Part shown: positions 7,454-15,773 of the stretch, one piece after another | How positions within the stretch are numbered: position 1 is the stretch's first letter | How the letters are laid out: every line of letters starts with the position of its first letter | DNA from: Streptomyces misionensis | GTDB taxonomy: Bacteria; Actinomycetota; Actinomycetes; Streptomycetales; Streptomycetaceae | DNA length: 60,316 nucleotides | Assembly (NCBI RefSeq): GCF_007896895.1 | Contig: NZ_VOGW01000173.1 | Location: 1-60,316 of the forward strand | Reading direction: 5' to 3' | Notes under the pieces: generated by a model | Told to the model about the DNA's origin: nothing | Databases searched by the model: none | The model's input: the letters and a program-made list of their open reading frames with translations, nothing else | Translations under genes and position numbers: made by a program

Positions 7454-8623
7454 ATGATCACGTCCGGCGGTCAGTCTCCTCGGCAGCGGCGCGAGCGGCA
7501 GAGGTCGGTGCGTCGCCGCCGGTTCGCCCTCTGCCTGGCCGGGGCCGGTGCGATGGTGGCCGTCGCGGCCTGCGTGTCCCGTGGCGGCTCCGAACACCCG
7601 GCCGCCGTCCGCTCTCCCCTGACTCCCACGCGGACGACCACCGCGTTCGGCGCACCGGCGCCGCGTCCTGCGGGCAACGTGCGGATCGCCGCCGTGGGGG
7701 ACATCGTGATGGGCTCGCTGCCGGACGACCTGCCGCCGGATGACGGCGCCTCGTTCTTCGCACCCGTCGACGATCTGCTCACCGGGGACGTGGTGCTCGG
7801 GAACCTGGAGGGCACGCTCGCCACCAGCGGCTCCAGCAAGTGCGACCACATCGAGGGCCCGAACTGCTTCGCGTTCCATGTCCCGCCGTCCTACGGCCAC
7901 CGGCTCAGGGAGGCCGGGTTCACGGCCGTGAACACGGCGAACAACCACATCGACGACTTCGGCGCGGAGGGACGGCGCGAGACGTTCGCCGCGCTGCGCT
8001 CGGCGCACGTGCTGTACACCGGCCGCCTGGGCCAGATCACCATGCAGCGGGTGCACGGCATCAGGGTCGCGCTGATCGGGTTCGCTCCCGACCACGGGGC
8101 GAACGACATCACGAACATCCCCGCCGCACAGCGGCTCACCGCCCGCGCCGCGAAGACGGCGGACATCGTGATCGTCACGATGCACGCGGGCGCGGAGGGC
8201 TCGGACCGCACCCACGTGGCCCCCGGCACCGAGTACTTCCTCGGCGAGAACCGGGGCGACAGCCACCGCTTCAGCCATGCGGTGATCGACGCCGGGGCCG
8301 ACCTCGTCGTGGGCAGCGGCCCGCACGTGATGCGCGGTATGGAGTTCTACAAGGGCAGGCTGATCGCCTACAGCCTCGGCAACTTCACCGGCTACGAGGT
8401 ACTCGGCCTCGGCGGCACGCTCTCGACCAGTGGCGTGCTTCAGGTAACCCTCCGCGCCGACGGCGGCTACGTCTCCGGGCGACTGCGCCCGACCCGGCTC
8501 GTGGCCCCCGGCACCCCCGAGCCGGGCGGCGAGGCGATCGACCTCGTCTCCGGGGTGTCGCGAGAGGACTTCGGCTTCCGCGCCGCTCGCATCTCGGCGG
8601 ACGGGACGATCCGGCGCCCGTAG
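7454..8623 (+). CDS. CapA-family (PgsA-type) lipoprotein
   Basis: A 389-residue protein with an arginine-rich N-terminus, a hydrophobic segment and a lipobox-like VAAC (about residues 37-40), so probably an anchored extracytoplasmic lipoprotein. The rest is a CapA/PgsA metallophosphoesterase-like domain: AVGDIVMG (about residue 81), LGNLEGTLA, TANNHIDDFG, MHAGAEG, and the GSGPHVMRGMEFY block with YSLGNF. The family is linked to poly-gamma-glutamate or capsule formation, but solitary actinobacterial copies have no assigned substrate. No capBC genes are adjacent. Convergent with the YihY gene. Confidence 0.85.
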   Translation: MITSGGQSPRQRRERQRSVRRRRFALCLAGAGAMVAVAACVSRGGSEHPAAVRSPLTPTRTTTAFGAPAPRPAGNVRIAAVGDIVMGSLPDDLPPDDGASFFAPVDDLLTGDVVLGNLEGTLATSGSSKCDHIEGPNCFAFHVPPSYGHRLREAGFTAVNTANNHIDDFGAEGRRETFAALRSAHVLYTGRLGQITMQRVHGIRVALIGFAPDHGANDITNIPAAQRLTARAAKTADIVIVTMHAGAEGSDRTHVAPGTEYFLGENRGDSHRFSHAVIDAGADLVVGSGPHVMRGMEFYKGRLIAYSLGNFTGYEVLGLGGTLSTSGVLQVTLRADGGYVSGRLRPTRLVAPGTPEPGGEAIDLVSGVSREDFGFRAARISADGTIRRP

Positions 8624-8706
8624 CAGCCGGACGGCGGCCGAAGGCGCCTCGACGCCCGCGGCGCGAGGTCGCCCTGTCGGCCGTGGTGTCCGCAGGTCAC
8701 GGCTGG

Positions 8707-9771
8707 TCAGACGTCATCCAGTCGGCGTACGTCCTCCTCGTCCCACGTCCTGGTGTCGCGCGGCTGGGTGTAGGGCTCGGCCTCGGGCGGGTGGCCGCCG
8801 GCGACGGCGCGCTGGCGCACGGTCTCGGCGTCGAACTCCAGGCCCAGCAGGACGGCGAGGTTGGTGATCCACAACCAGACGAGGAAGACGATGACGCCGG
8901 CCATCGTGCCGTAGGTCCTGCTGTAGGAGGAGAAGTTGGCGACGTAGAAGGCGAAGCCGGCGGAGGCGGCCATCCAGATCACCAGGGCGAGGAAACTGCC
9001 CGGTGTCACCCAGCGGAACCCTTTCACCTTCGCGTTGGGGCTCGCCCAGTACAAGATCGCGATCATCACCGTGACCAGCAGGATGAGGACCGGCCATTTC
9101 GCGATCGACCACGCCGTCAGCGCCGTGTCGCCGATCCCGAGCGCATGCCCGGCTTCACGGGCCAGCGCGCCGGTGAAGACGACGATCAGCGCGCTGGCCA
9201 CGGCAAGCACCATCAGCACGACCGTGACGCCGAGGCGCACCGGCAGGATCTTCCACAGCGGGCGGCCCTCGGGCATTTCGTAGACGACGTTCGCGGCGCG
9301 GATGAAGGCGGCCACATAGCCCGATGCCGACCACACCGCCACCACGATGCCCACAAGCGCCATCACCGATCCGGTGCCCGCGTTGCCCTGCAGCTGCTCC
9401 ACCGCCCGGGTGATGATGTCCCGTGCCGAGCCGGGCGCCAGCTGTTCGAGGTTGGCCACCACCTTGTCGGTCGTCGACCTGCCGGTGATGCCCAACAGAG
9501 AGACCAGCACCAGCAGGGCGGGGAACAAGGACAGCACGCCGTAATAGGTCAGCGCCGCTGCCCGGTCGGTCAGCTCGTCGTCCTTGAACTCCTTCAGACT
9601 GCCCTTGAGCACGGCGCGCCAGGCCCCTTTCGGCAGCTTCGTGGGCCCGTCCGGTGCCGCCTGCTCGACGTGCGGGCCCGGCCCCGCCTCCTGCGGTGAC
9701 GGCGCCCGGGAGGCCGGCGCCCGCTCACCGCTGTGATGGTTCTTCAGCCCTGGAAGATGCAGCTTCGCCAT
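8707..9771 (-). CDS. YihY/BrkB-family inner membrane protein
   Basis: Polytopic membrane protein of 354 residues with the family signature AAALTYYGVLSLFPALLVLVS near residue 70, cut here to its key part LTYYGVLSLFPA. It has about six hydrophobic segments and a conserved W-x-ASGYVAAF region. The N-terminus is a polar, proline-rich cytoplasmic extension and the C-terminus carries an acidic DEEDVRRLDD tail. The family was once mislabelled ribonuclease BN; its true role is unsettled. I start at ATG 9771 (MAKLHLPG), because the upstream extension is not typical. A paralogue lies at 55838-56851. Confidence 0.88.
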   Translation of the reverse strand: MAKLHLPGLKNHHSGERAPASRAPSPQEAGPGPHVEQAAPDGPTKLPKGAWRAVLKGSLKEFKDDELTDRAAALTYYGVLSLFPALLVLVSLLGITGRSTTDKVVANLEQLAPGSARDIITRAVEQLQGNAGTGSVMALVGIVVAVWSASGYVAAFIRAANVVYEMPEGRPLWKILPVRLGVTVVLMVLAVASALIVVFTGALAREAGHALGIGDTALTAWSIAKWPVLILLVTVMIAILYWASPNAKVKGFRWVTPGSFLALVIWMAASAGFAFYVANFSSYSRTYGTMAGVIVFLVWLWITNLAVLLGLEFDAETVRQRAVAGGHPPEAEPYTQPRDTRTWDEEDVRRLDDV

Positions 9772-10030
9772 ACCGGGCGGGTAACCGCACGGCACCCGCT
9801 CAAGCCCGGTACGGCGGCCGGCGCCGCGCACCGGCCTTCACTGGCCCTTCGCCCGGACCCGTTGGGACCTCCGCGGGGTGGGCACCCGGTCGGTACTGCC
9901 GTGGAGGAAGCGACTCCTCTTCCCGGTCGGCGACCGCGGGGCGTCCGAGCGGCGCACGCACGCCGCGTGCGTGTGATCGCGCGAGCGACCGGAGGCAGGG
10001 CCGGGAACGAGCCCGATCCGCTGTCGCTGC

Positions 10031-10084
10031 CTCCAACGGGTCAGGGACGGTGTCGTTCTCCAACGGGTCAGGGACGGTGTCGTT
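10031..10084. repeat. Exact 27-bp tandem duplication
   Basis: The unit starting CTCCAACGGGTCAGGGACGG occurs twice head to tail, at 10031-10057 and 10058-10084, with no mismatch. It covers the 3' end and stop codon of the small minus-strand ORF, adding nine codons' worth of trailer without changing frame. Confidence 0.95.
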
Positions 10085-10322
10085 GCGGAAGGCCGTGCTC
10101 CGCCGCCCGGGCGATCTCGGCGCGCAGCTGGGCGCAGTCGGCCATCTCGCGCGCGTACAGATCGGGGTTCAGCTCGGCGAGCGGGGCGAGGCTCTTCTCG
10201 GAGACGGCCACCTCGCGTAGCGCTTCGTCGAAGGCGCCGGTCCAGGGGAGGGTGTCCGCGACGTTGTAGTGGCAGGTCGCGACGGCCAGCGCGTACTGGT
10301 CGGGTTCGGCGTGCGGCTCCAC
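10068..10322 (-). CDS. Small TPR-like ORF, possibly a 3' remnant
   Basis: GTG at 10322 opens 84 residues of convincing helical sequence: CHYNVADTLPWTGAFDEAL then LNPDLYAREMADCAQLRAEI. It looks like one and a half tetratricopeptide-type repeats. It starts 8 bp after the stop of the upstream 134-residue ORF and so could be coupled to it. Alternatively it is the surviving 3' end of a larger TPR protein: the frame continues upstream without a stop, but only as an arginine-rich shadow of the neighbouring gene. The stop lies in the 27-bp duplication. Confidence 0.45.
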   Translation of the reverse strand: MEPHAEPDQYALAVATCHYNVADTLPWTGAFDEALREVAVSEKSLAPLAELNPDLYAREMADCAQLRAEIARAAEHGLPQRHRP

Positions 10323-10330
10323 CCCGCGTG

Positions 10331-10735
10331 TCAGCTCAGGCCCTCGAGAGCGGAGCGCAGGGCTTCGGAGTCCTGTACGGGCACGTCGCGGCGCGGCTTG
10401 CGGATCACCATCTGCCCCTGCTCGACGCGAGGGTCCGACCGCACGACGACATCGGTCGGCCCCGCGAGCCGTACCGCGATGCCGTACCGGAAGAGGTGAC
10501 GGAGCGCGGCGACGACGTCCGCGAGGACGGCGGCGGTGGCGGTGCCGGTGAGGACGTCCTCGCCCGGCGCGTTGGCGCCCGGCGGGCGTAAGTCGGCGTG
10601 GACGACGCCGGCCCGGCTCAGCACGTCTCTCGCAGCGCCCGTCTCCTGTCGGTCCGACGCGGCGAAGAGATGGAAGGCCACCTGTCCCCCGGTGCCGGCG
10701 CCGGTGGCCGTGGGTGTCGTCGTCGTTTCCCCCAT
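10331..10735 (-). CDS. Hypothetical protein, 134 aa
   Basis: Family not recognised. ATG at 10735 gives a soluble protein with a polar Thr/Gly-rich N-terminus (to about residue 17), a mixed alpha/beta middle (VAFHLFAASDRQETG, then ADVVAALRHLFRYG) and a C-terminal VVRSDPRVEQGQMVIRK strand pair. An upstream ATG at 10843 adds arginine-rich sequence and is rejected. It heads a possible two-gene unit with the small TPR-like ORF and is divergent from the aldo/keto reductase gene. Confidence 0.55.
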   Translation of the reverse strand: MGETTTTPTATGAGTGGQVAFHLFAASDRQETGAARDVLSRAGVVHADLRPPGANAPGEDVLTGTATAAVLADVVAALRHLFRYGIAVRLAGPTDVVVRSDPRVEQGQMVIRKPRRDVPVQDSEALRSALEGLS

Positions 10736-11043
10736 GACTCGACAGCATGGCGGCAGACGGAGGGCTGTATCAACCGATCGGAGAGCGGGCGGCAGCCAAT
10801 GGCTACGGACACGCCACCACCGGGCCCGCGAGCACCTCCGCACCGCTCAACTTCAAAGACCCGGAAATGTCCGCGAGGAACTCCGCGGTTTCCTTCGGTA
10901 TGCCAACTGCCTTTTACGGAAGGGGTTGTCGCACCATGTCAGAGGATTCTATGCTGACCCGGCCCGATGGTGTTGTGACGGGGTGTCGATATCGCCGTGC
11001 TGGTAGGGCCATATACCCATCTCCTGCTCGAAAGGCATGTTCC
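10736..11043. promoter_or_regulatory. Divergent intergenic region (308 bp)
   Basis: Lies between the 134-aa ORF and the aldo/keto reductase gene and is AT-richer in its second half (about 10860-11040). It must hold promoters for both sides. I see no clear -35/-10 pair or long inverted repeat. Confidence 0.5.
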
Positions 11044-11991
11044 GTGCGCACAACCGAACTTGGTTTTGGAGGTCCGGTCGTCGGCCGGATAGGACTGGGC
11101 ACGATGGGGATGTCGTTCGCCTATGATCCGCAGCGCCGCGACGACGAGGTCTCCGTCACCGTCGTGCACCGTGCGCTCGATCTGGGCGTCAATCTGATCG
11201 ACACGGCGGATGTGTACGGGCCGTTCACCAACGAGGAACTCGTCGGGCGTGCCCTGCTCGGCCGGCGTCACGAGGCCGTGCTGTCGAGCAAGGGCGGCGT
11301 CCGGTTCGACGGGACGGACTTCAGCCTCGACGGACGTCCCGAATACCTCAGGTCCGCCCTGGAGTCCAGCCTGCGGCGCCTGCGCACCGACCACCTCGAC
11401 GTCTACTTCCTGCACCGCGTCGACCCGCGGGTCCCGGTGGAGGAGAGCTGGGGCGAACTCGCGGATCTCGTGGCCGAGGGCAAGGTGCGCGCCCTCGGCA
11501 TCTCCGAGGCGTCCGTCGACGAGATCCGCCGGGCCCGTGCCGTGCACCCGGTCGCCGCCGTGCAGTCGGAGTTCTCCCTGTTCACGCGTGACTTCCAAAG
11601 CGACGTCGTGCCGTTCTGCCGTGCGCACGGCATCGCGTTCCTGTGCCACTCGCCGCTCGGCAGCGGGCTGCTGGGCGGGCGCTACACCACCCGCGTGGAC
11701 CTCGCCGAAGGCGATTTCCGGGCCGACATGCCCCGGTTCACCGAGGAGGCGATGACCGCCAACGCCAGGCTGGTGGACCGGGTCCGGTCGGTGGGTGAGC
11801 GTCGTGGCGCCACCTCTGCCCAGGTCGCCCTCGCCTGGTTGCTCGCGCAGGGCGAGCACGTCATTCCGATCCCGGGCACCAAGACCCCGCGCTACCTGGA
11901 GCAGAACGCCGCGGCGGCCGAGCTCGTCCTGTCCGCTGAGGACCTTGCCGAGCTGGACGCGCTGCCGGCACCCGTGGGTGCCCGCGAGTAG
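11044..11991 (+). CDS. Aldo/keto reductase
   Basis: NADPH-dependent (beta/alpha)8-barrel carbonyl reductase of 315 residues. The family features are GLGTMGMS at the N-terminus, the catalytic tetrad Asp-Tyr of IDTADVYGPFTNEE, the Lys of LSSKGG, and the His of YFLHRVDP. The C-terminal IPIPGTK cofactor clamp is also intact. GTG at 11044 (VRTTELGFGG) is the best start; the longer in-frame upstream sequence is non-family. It belongs to the AKR group often annotated as oxidoreductase YakC-like. It lies 49 bp before the HAD gene and close to the biosynthetic cluster, but membership in it is only possible. Confidence 0.9.
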   Translation: MRTTELGFGGPVVGRIGLGTMGMSFAYDPQRRDDEVSVTVVHRALDLGVNLIDTADVYGPFTNEELVGRALLGRRHEAVLSSKGGVRFDGTDFSLDGRPEYLRSALESSLRRLRTDHLDVYFLHRVDPRVPVEESWGELADLVAEGKVRALGISEASVDEIRRARAVHPVAAVQSEFSLFTRDFQSDVVPFCRAHGIAFLCHSPLGSGLLGGRYTTRVDLAEGDFRADMPRFTEEAMTANARLVDRVRSVGERRGATSAQVALAWLLAQGEHVIPIPGTKTPRYLEQNAAAAELVLSAEDLAELDALPAPVGARE

Positions 11992-12040
11992 CGAGGCGCC
12001 GATACTCCGTCCTTTCTCTACCCGACACGATTGGTCCCAC

Positions 12041-12685
12041 GTGAACAGATTCGCCGTCTTCGATCTCGACGACACGCTGGTGGACAGCACGGGAGCAGTG
12101 GACCGGTGGTTCATCGAATTGACCGAACAACGGAATCTGGGGGCGGCGGGACTGGATTTCCTCAGGGCGGAGCAGCAGCGCCCAGTGACCCCTCGAGAAT
12201 CCTTTCAAGCCATCATCGACCGATTCGGATTCTCCGAAACACCGGATGAACTCCGAAGTATATTCCTGGAGCGCGTACCGCTCCTTTCCCGCACATTCGA
12301 CGGCGTCCTGGACAATCTCAGGGAACTGCGTGCGCGTGGGTGGCGGACGGCCCTCCTGACGAACGGTACGGCGTTGGACCAGCAGCCGAAGATGCGCGAC
12401 GGCCTGGCGGAGCTGTTCGACGTGGTGTGCTTCGCCGACGACGAGCCGATGCGCAAGCCGCATCCGGAGATCTTCCGGCTGGTCGCCGACCGCGCGGACG
12501 CCGGGCTTGACGGAGCCTGGATGATAGGCGATTCCCTGGAGTACGACATCGCGGGCGCCGCCGCCGTGGGCATGTCGACCATCTGGATCTCCGGCGGCAG
12601 GCCCCTCCCGAAGGGGGAGCCGGTCCCCGGACAGGTCGTGGCCTCGGTCGCCGAGGCCTTCCCCCTGCTGCACGCCGCCGGATGA
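12041..12685 (+). CDS. HAD-superfamily hydrolase (phosphatase)
   Basis: A 214-residue haloacid-dehalogenase-fold hydrolase, probably a small-molecule phosphatase. Motif I is FDLDDTLVDS (about residues 6-15, nucleophile Asp), motif II is LLTNGT, motif III lysine is in RKPHPEIF, and motif IV is MIGDSLEYDIAGA. A helical cap of about 80 residues lies between motifs I and II. GTG at 12041. In a neighbourhood whose operon encodes a chloramphenicol-phosphotransferase-like kinase, a phosphatase that removes a protective phosphate is an attractive idea, but nothing in the sequence proves it. Confidence 0.88.
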   Translation: MNRFAVFDLDDTLVDSTGAVDRWFIELTEQRNLGAAGLDFLRAEQQRPVTPRESFQAIIDRFGFSETPDELRSIFLERVPLLSRTFDGVLDNLRELRARGWRTALLTNGTALDQQPKMRDGLAELFDVVCFADDEPMRKPHPEIFRLVADRADAGLDGAWMIGDSLEYDIAGAAAVGMSTIWISGGRPLPKGEPVPGQVVASVAEAFPLLHAAG

Positions 12686-12689
12686 GCGC

Positions 12690-12721
12690 GTGCGGCCCGC
12701 GGCTGGAAGCGCGGGCCGCAC
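12690..12721. terminator. 12-bp hairpin at cluster left boundary
   Basis: Perfect stem GTGCGGCCCGCG / CGCGGGCCGCAC with an 8-nt loop, immediately after the HAD stop and before the convergent oxygenase gene's 3' end. It probably terminates transcription from both sides. Confidence 0.75.
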
Positions 12722-12811
12722 GGAACGCCGACCGGACCAGATGACCTCCTGGTGCTGCGACCGGAAGGGTTCACCGGCTCGCGACGCCCGGCAAACCTTC
12801 CAGCCACAGCA

Positions 12812-13837
12812 CTAGCGGACGACCCGGTCGTCGGACGAGAGCCGACGGGCACGCGAACGGCGCAGGTCGCGCGTGATGTTCATCCGCTTCAGCCAGCGGT
12901 CCGAGCCGTCGAAGCGCGCCTTGAACGGCCGGCGCCCGTGGATCGCGCTGTTGTTGTCGAGGAAGAGGATGTCACCGGGAGTGAGGGCGACGTCCTGGAG
13001 CTTCCGGTTGATCTCCGCGCACAGCCGCTCCAGCGCCCCGGCCGCCTCCTCGGTCAGCGGCTCCATGCAGTCGGGGTCGACGCACAGGTAAGGATCTGCT
13101 TCGTCACCGAACAGGATGCTCACGACCGGCGGGGTGCGGTGCAGCTCCTCGATCCGGTCGAAGCTCTCCTTCGCCAGGGCGTGCCGGCTCTCCGGCAGGT
13201 GTGTCGTGTACGCGTTCCGCTCCGCGGAGTGCGAGCCGCTCGGCCGGGTGGCGAAGAGCGGCTTCCGGAGTGTCGCGCGGTCCGCCTCCGTGATGTCGAG
13301 ATCGGAGATCTCGGCGTACGTGGTCGGCGCGCTGTACGGATTGCGCAGGCACATCAGCGCGGTGTAGTCCGCCCGGTAGGGGTGGAACGCTTCCTCGGTG
13401 TGCCACTCGAGGGTCTCCTCCGAACCGGAGGAGATCTGCTCCTTCTCGTGCCCCTGGATGGGCACGATGTTGTGCATCACCAGCCCGTTCTGCAGGGTCG
13501 CGTACCCGAACGGGTCGCCGAGGAGCTGCGCGCACAGGACGAAGACGGACTCCTCCCGCAGGGCCGGCGAGACCTCGCCCTCGGGCTGGTGCCAGTCGCC
13601 GGGGGTGGGGCCGATGTCCTCGCCGATCCGGATGCCGGACAGCAGGAATCCCCCGGACGGCTCGGTGAGACGGAACTCGACGAGCGCCTCCCGGAGTTCC
13701 CTCGGCAGCTCGTGCGCGAGCACCGCGGCCTTCCTGTGGAACGCCGCCTCGTGCACGCTCGACAGGTCACGGGTCAACTCCCGCACGAGTGCGTCGATGT
13801 CCTCGTTGGCCTGTGCGTCCAGATGGTACTTCTCCAT
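12812..13837 (-). CDS. Fe(II)/2-oxoglutarate oxygenase, clavaminate-synthase/VioC-like (A)
   Basis: A 341-residue TauD-superfamily oxygenase of the clavaminate synthase / VioC / AsnO group, whose members beta-hydroxylate Arg, Asn or related amino acids. The iron site is the HTE of EWHTEEAFHPYRADY (about residues 144-146) with the distal AIHGRRPF histidine. The arginine in FDGSDRWLKRM is the 2-oxoglutarate anchor. SEILFGDEAD-like and LFLDNNSAIHG segments match the family. ATG at 13837 has GAAGG eight bases upstream; longer frames are shadows. It is last in a four-gene minus-strand operon and a paralogue of the oxygenase at its head. The substrate is probably an amino acid (inference). Confidence 0.87.
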   Translation of the reverse strand: MEKYHLDAQANEDIDALVRELTRDLSSVHEAAFHRKAAVLAHELPRELREALVEFRLTEPSGGFLLSGIRIGEDIGPTPGDWHQPEGEVSPALREESVFVLCAQLLGDPFGYATLQNGLVMHNIVPIQGHEKEQISSGSEETLEWHTEEAFHPYRADYTALMCLRNPYSAPTTYAEISDLDITEADRATLRKPLFATRPSGSHSAERNAYTTHLPESRHALAKESFDRIEELHRTPPVVSILFGDEADPYLCVDPDCMEPLTEEAAGALERLCAEINRKLQDVALTPGDILFLDNNSAIHGRRPFKARFDGSDRWLKRMNITRDLRRSRARRLSSDDRVVR

Positions 13838-13887
13838 GTCCACGACCTTCGTAGCAACAGTGTGGTCTTCGGCGCCGGCGGTGCCGC

Positions 13888-14571
13888 TCACCCTTCCCCG
13901 TCGACGAGGGCGTAGGCCCGCACGGGGAATGTGCCCATGCCGGCGACGGGGATCGGCGCGGCGTGGAAGCGGAACTCCCGGCCCACGACCTGCTCCAGAC
14001 CGGTCATGTGCTCGACCACGGGGATGCCGGCGGCGAGGAGCCCGGTGTGCGCGGGCCGTGCCAGGTCGGCCATGTCGTCGATGTTGACCGAGTCGATGCC
14101 CACCAGGGCGGGACGCCGGGCCACCAGCCACTCGACGGCCGCCTCGGTGAGGAAGGGGTGCTGCGGGTCCCCGTACGACGGGGTGGCCCAGTGCCGGTCC
14201 CAGCCGGTGTGGACGAGGACGGCCCGGTCGGTCACCTCGAGGCCCTCGAACACCTCCGGACCGATGCCGCTCGGAGAGCCGGCGGGGACGCTGATCGCCA
14301 CGCCCTCCAGATCGACGAACCGGGACAGCGGTACCTCCGAGAGGTCGGCGCCGCCGTCGAAACGGTGGAAGGGGACGTCGGCGTACGTTCCCGTGTTCGC
14401 GACGAGGGTGATGCGCCCGATCTGGAACTCGGTCCCGGGGGCGTAGCGGTCGCGGGAGTCCACCCGCGACATGTGGTCCTCGATCACCGGGCCCGGCAGC
14501 CCCGGGTAGGTGGTCATGCCTTCGCGCACCACGTGCGAAAGGTCGACGAGGTCCCTCTTGTTGCTGGTCAT
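13888..14571 (-). CDS. Cyclase/kynurenine-formamidase-fold protein with altered metal motif
   Basis: A 227-residue member of the cyclase family (Pfam Cyclase; KynB and isatin hydrolase are relatives). It begins DLSHVVREGMTTYPGLPGP and ends HAAPIPVAGMGTFPVRAYAL, both diagnostic. The family's metal site is HxGTHxDxPxH. Here it reads NTGTYADVPFH: the two histidines at positions 1 and 5 are replaced by Asn and Tyr, while Asp and the last His remain. It may bind metal differently or be a non-hydrolytic derivative. The ATG overlaps the ArgG-like stop by 4 bp (ATGA), so it is translationally coupled; the oxygenase follows 50 bp later. Confidence 0.83.
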   Translation of the reverse strand: MTSNKRDLVDLSHVVREGMTTYPGLPGPVIEDHMSRVDSRDRYAPGTEFQIGRITLVANTGTYADVPFHRFDGGADLSEVPLSRFVDLEGVAISVPAGSPSGIGPEVFEGLEVTDRAVLVHTGWDRHWATPSYGDPQHPFLTEAAVEWLVARRPALVGIDSVNIDDMADLARPAHTGLLAAGIPVVEHMTGLEQVVGREFRFHAAPIPVAGMGTFPVRAYALVDGEG

Positions 14572-15773
14572 CGCGGAGCTCCGAATCGTCGCAGTCGGCT
14601 GGGCAGAGTGGCCAGCGACAGCCAAGGTGTGTAGGAGTAGTCGGACATCGACGCGTGGAACGTCTTGCCGAATCGTGTGTAGTAGAGGCCGTTCTCCGAG
14701 TTCACACTGAGCACGGTGATCGAACCCCGGTGCAGCCGCAGCTGCACGGAACCCTCGAGCGGGCGGTCCAGATCGGCCAGGCACCTGGCCAGGCTCTCGC
14801 CGAGGTGGCTGAACCAGCCGCCCTGGACCACGGTCGTGGTCCATTCCCGGGCGATGGACCCGCGCACCCCGTGCTCCTGGGCCGTGAAGACGGCGTTGGC
14901 CAGGACCTGGTGCGCCTTGATGATGACGGTGGCGGCGGGAGCCTCGCGGATCTCGTGGTTCTTCACCCCGAACGGAGTGTCCTCGAGACCGGAGGAGCGG
15001 CCCACCCCGTGCTCGCCGGCCAGCGTGTTGAGACGCTCCACGAGGTCGCCGAAGGCGATCGGCACGTCGTCGAGAGCGACGGGCAGCCCTTGCCGGAACG
15101 TGAGGAGCACCTCGGCCGGGTCGGTGGGGGTGTCGGCGACGTCCCGGGTCCAGCGGAAGACGCTCTCGTCCAAACGGTTCTCCGGGCTCTCCAGGGATCC
15201 GCACTCGATGACCCGCGCCCAGGGGTTGGCGTCCACGCTGTGGATGCCCTCCGGAAAGGAGAGGCCGGCCTCCTGCAGCGAGGCCAGTTTGGCCTCGCGC
15301 GGCAGGTCGGAGCCGAGGAACGGCGCGGCCACGCCGATCTCCGGGGCGAGGGCGGCGATCGAACCGCTGAGCCGGACCGAACTGTTCTGCATGTACGTCG
15401 CCGTGTGGCCGATCACATCGCAGCCGCGTTCCCTGGCCACCTGCACGGCGGTCCGTGCCATGAGCGGCCGGGTGAGCGTCGAGCCGACCGGGAACTGGTC
15501 CTGGTACAGGGCGTCCGCGTGGACGGCGGCGGGAGCGAACTCGTCGAAGAACCGGTCCGTCACGTCGACGTCGACGAAGCTCGCGCCGAACATCCCGGCC
15601 TGTTCGGCCGCGGTGGCCGAGGACTCGCGGTCGCCGATGCGAAGGTGCAGGGCCGTCACCGTGGTCCCCAGGGCCTGGAGCCGCTGGAGGAGGTACGTCC
15701 CGTCGACGCCGCCGGAGTACAGCAGCAGCATGTGCCGCGGCGGCTGCTCGGCGAGTTCTTCCAAGCTCGTCAT
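14568..15773 (-). CDS. Argininosuccinate-synthase-like ATP-dependent ligase
   Basis: A 401-residue ArgG homologue. ArgG adenylates the ureido group of citrulline and joins it to aspartate. The N-terminal PP-loop is LLLYSGGVDGTYLL (about residues 17-30; normally SGGLDTS). The C-terminal half preserves GVGRSSGLEDTPFGVKNHEI and EAPAATVIIKAH, the ArgG tetramer and substrate region. Sequence between these differs from housekeeping ArgG. There is no argininosuccinate lyase in the window, so the product may not be cleaved, or a primary-metabolism ArgH acts on it. Its ATG overlaps the upstream oxygenase stop by 4 bp. Role in making a guanidino or amidino group is inferred. Confidence 0.82.
   Translation of the reverse strand: MTSLEELAEQPPRHMLLLYSGGVDGTYLLQRLQALGTTVTALHLRIGDRESSATAAEQAGMFGASFVDVDVTDRFFDEFAPAAVHADALYQDQFPVGSTLTRPLMARTAVQVARERGCDVIGHTATYMQNSSVRLSGSIAALAPEIGVAAPFLGSDLPREAKLASLQEAGLSFPEGIHSVDANPWARVIECGSLESPENRLDESVFRWTRDVADTPTDPAEVLLTFRQGLPVALDDVPIAFGDLVERLNTLAGEHGVGRSSGLEDTPFGVKNHEIREAPAATVIIKAHQVLANAVFTAQEHGVRGSIAREWTTTVVQGGWFSHLGESLARCLADLDRPLEGSVQLRLHRGSITVLSVNSENGLYYTRFGKTFHASMSDYSYTPWLSLATLPSRLRRFGAPR

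Noticed and set aside
7840..9699. A 619-codon plus-strand frame across the capA-like and YihY genes.
   Set aside because: It crosses two convergent genes with clear domains and has no domain of its own.
14568..15773. Housekeeping argininosuccinate synthase (argG).
   Set aside because: The PP-loop is altered, the central part differs, and the gene is embedded in a biosynthetic operon rather than with arginine genes.
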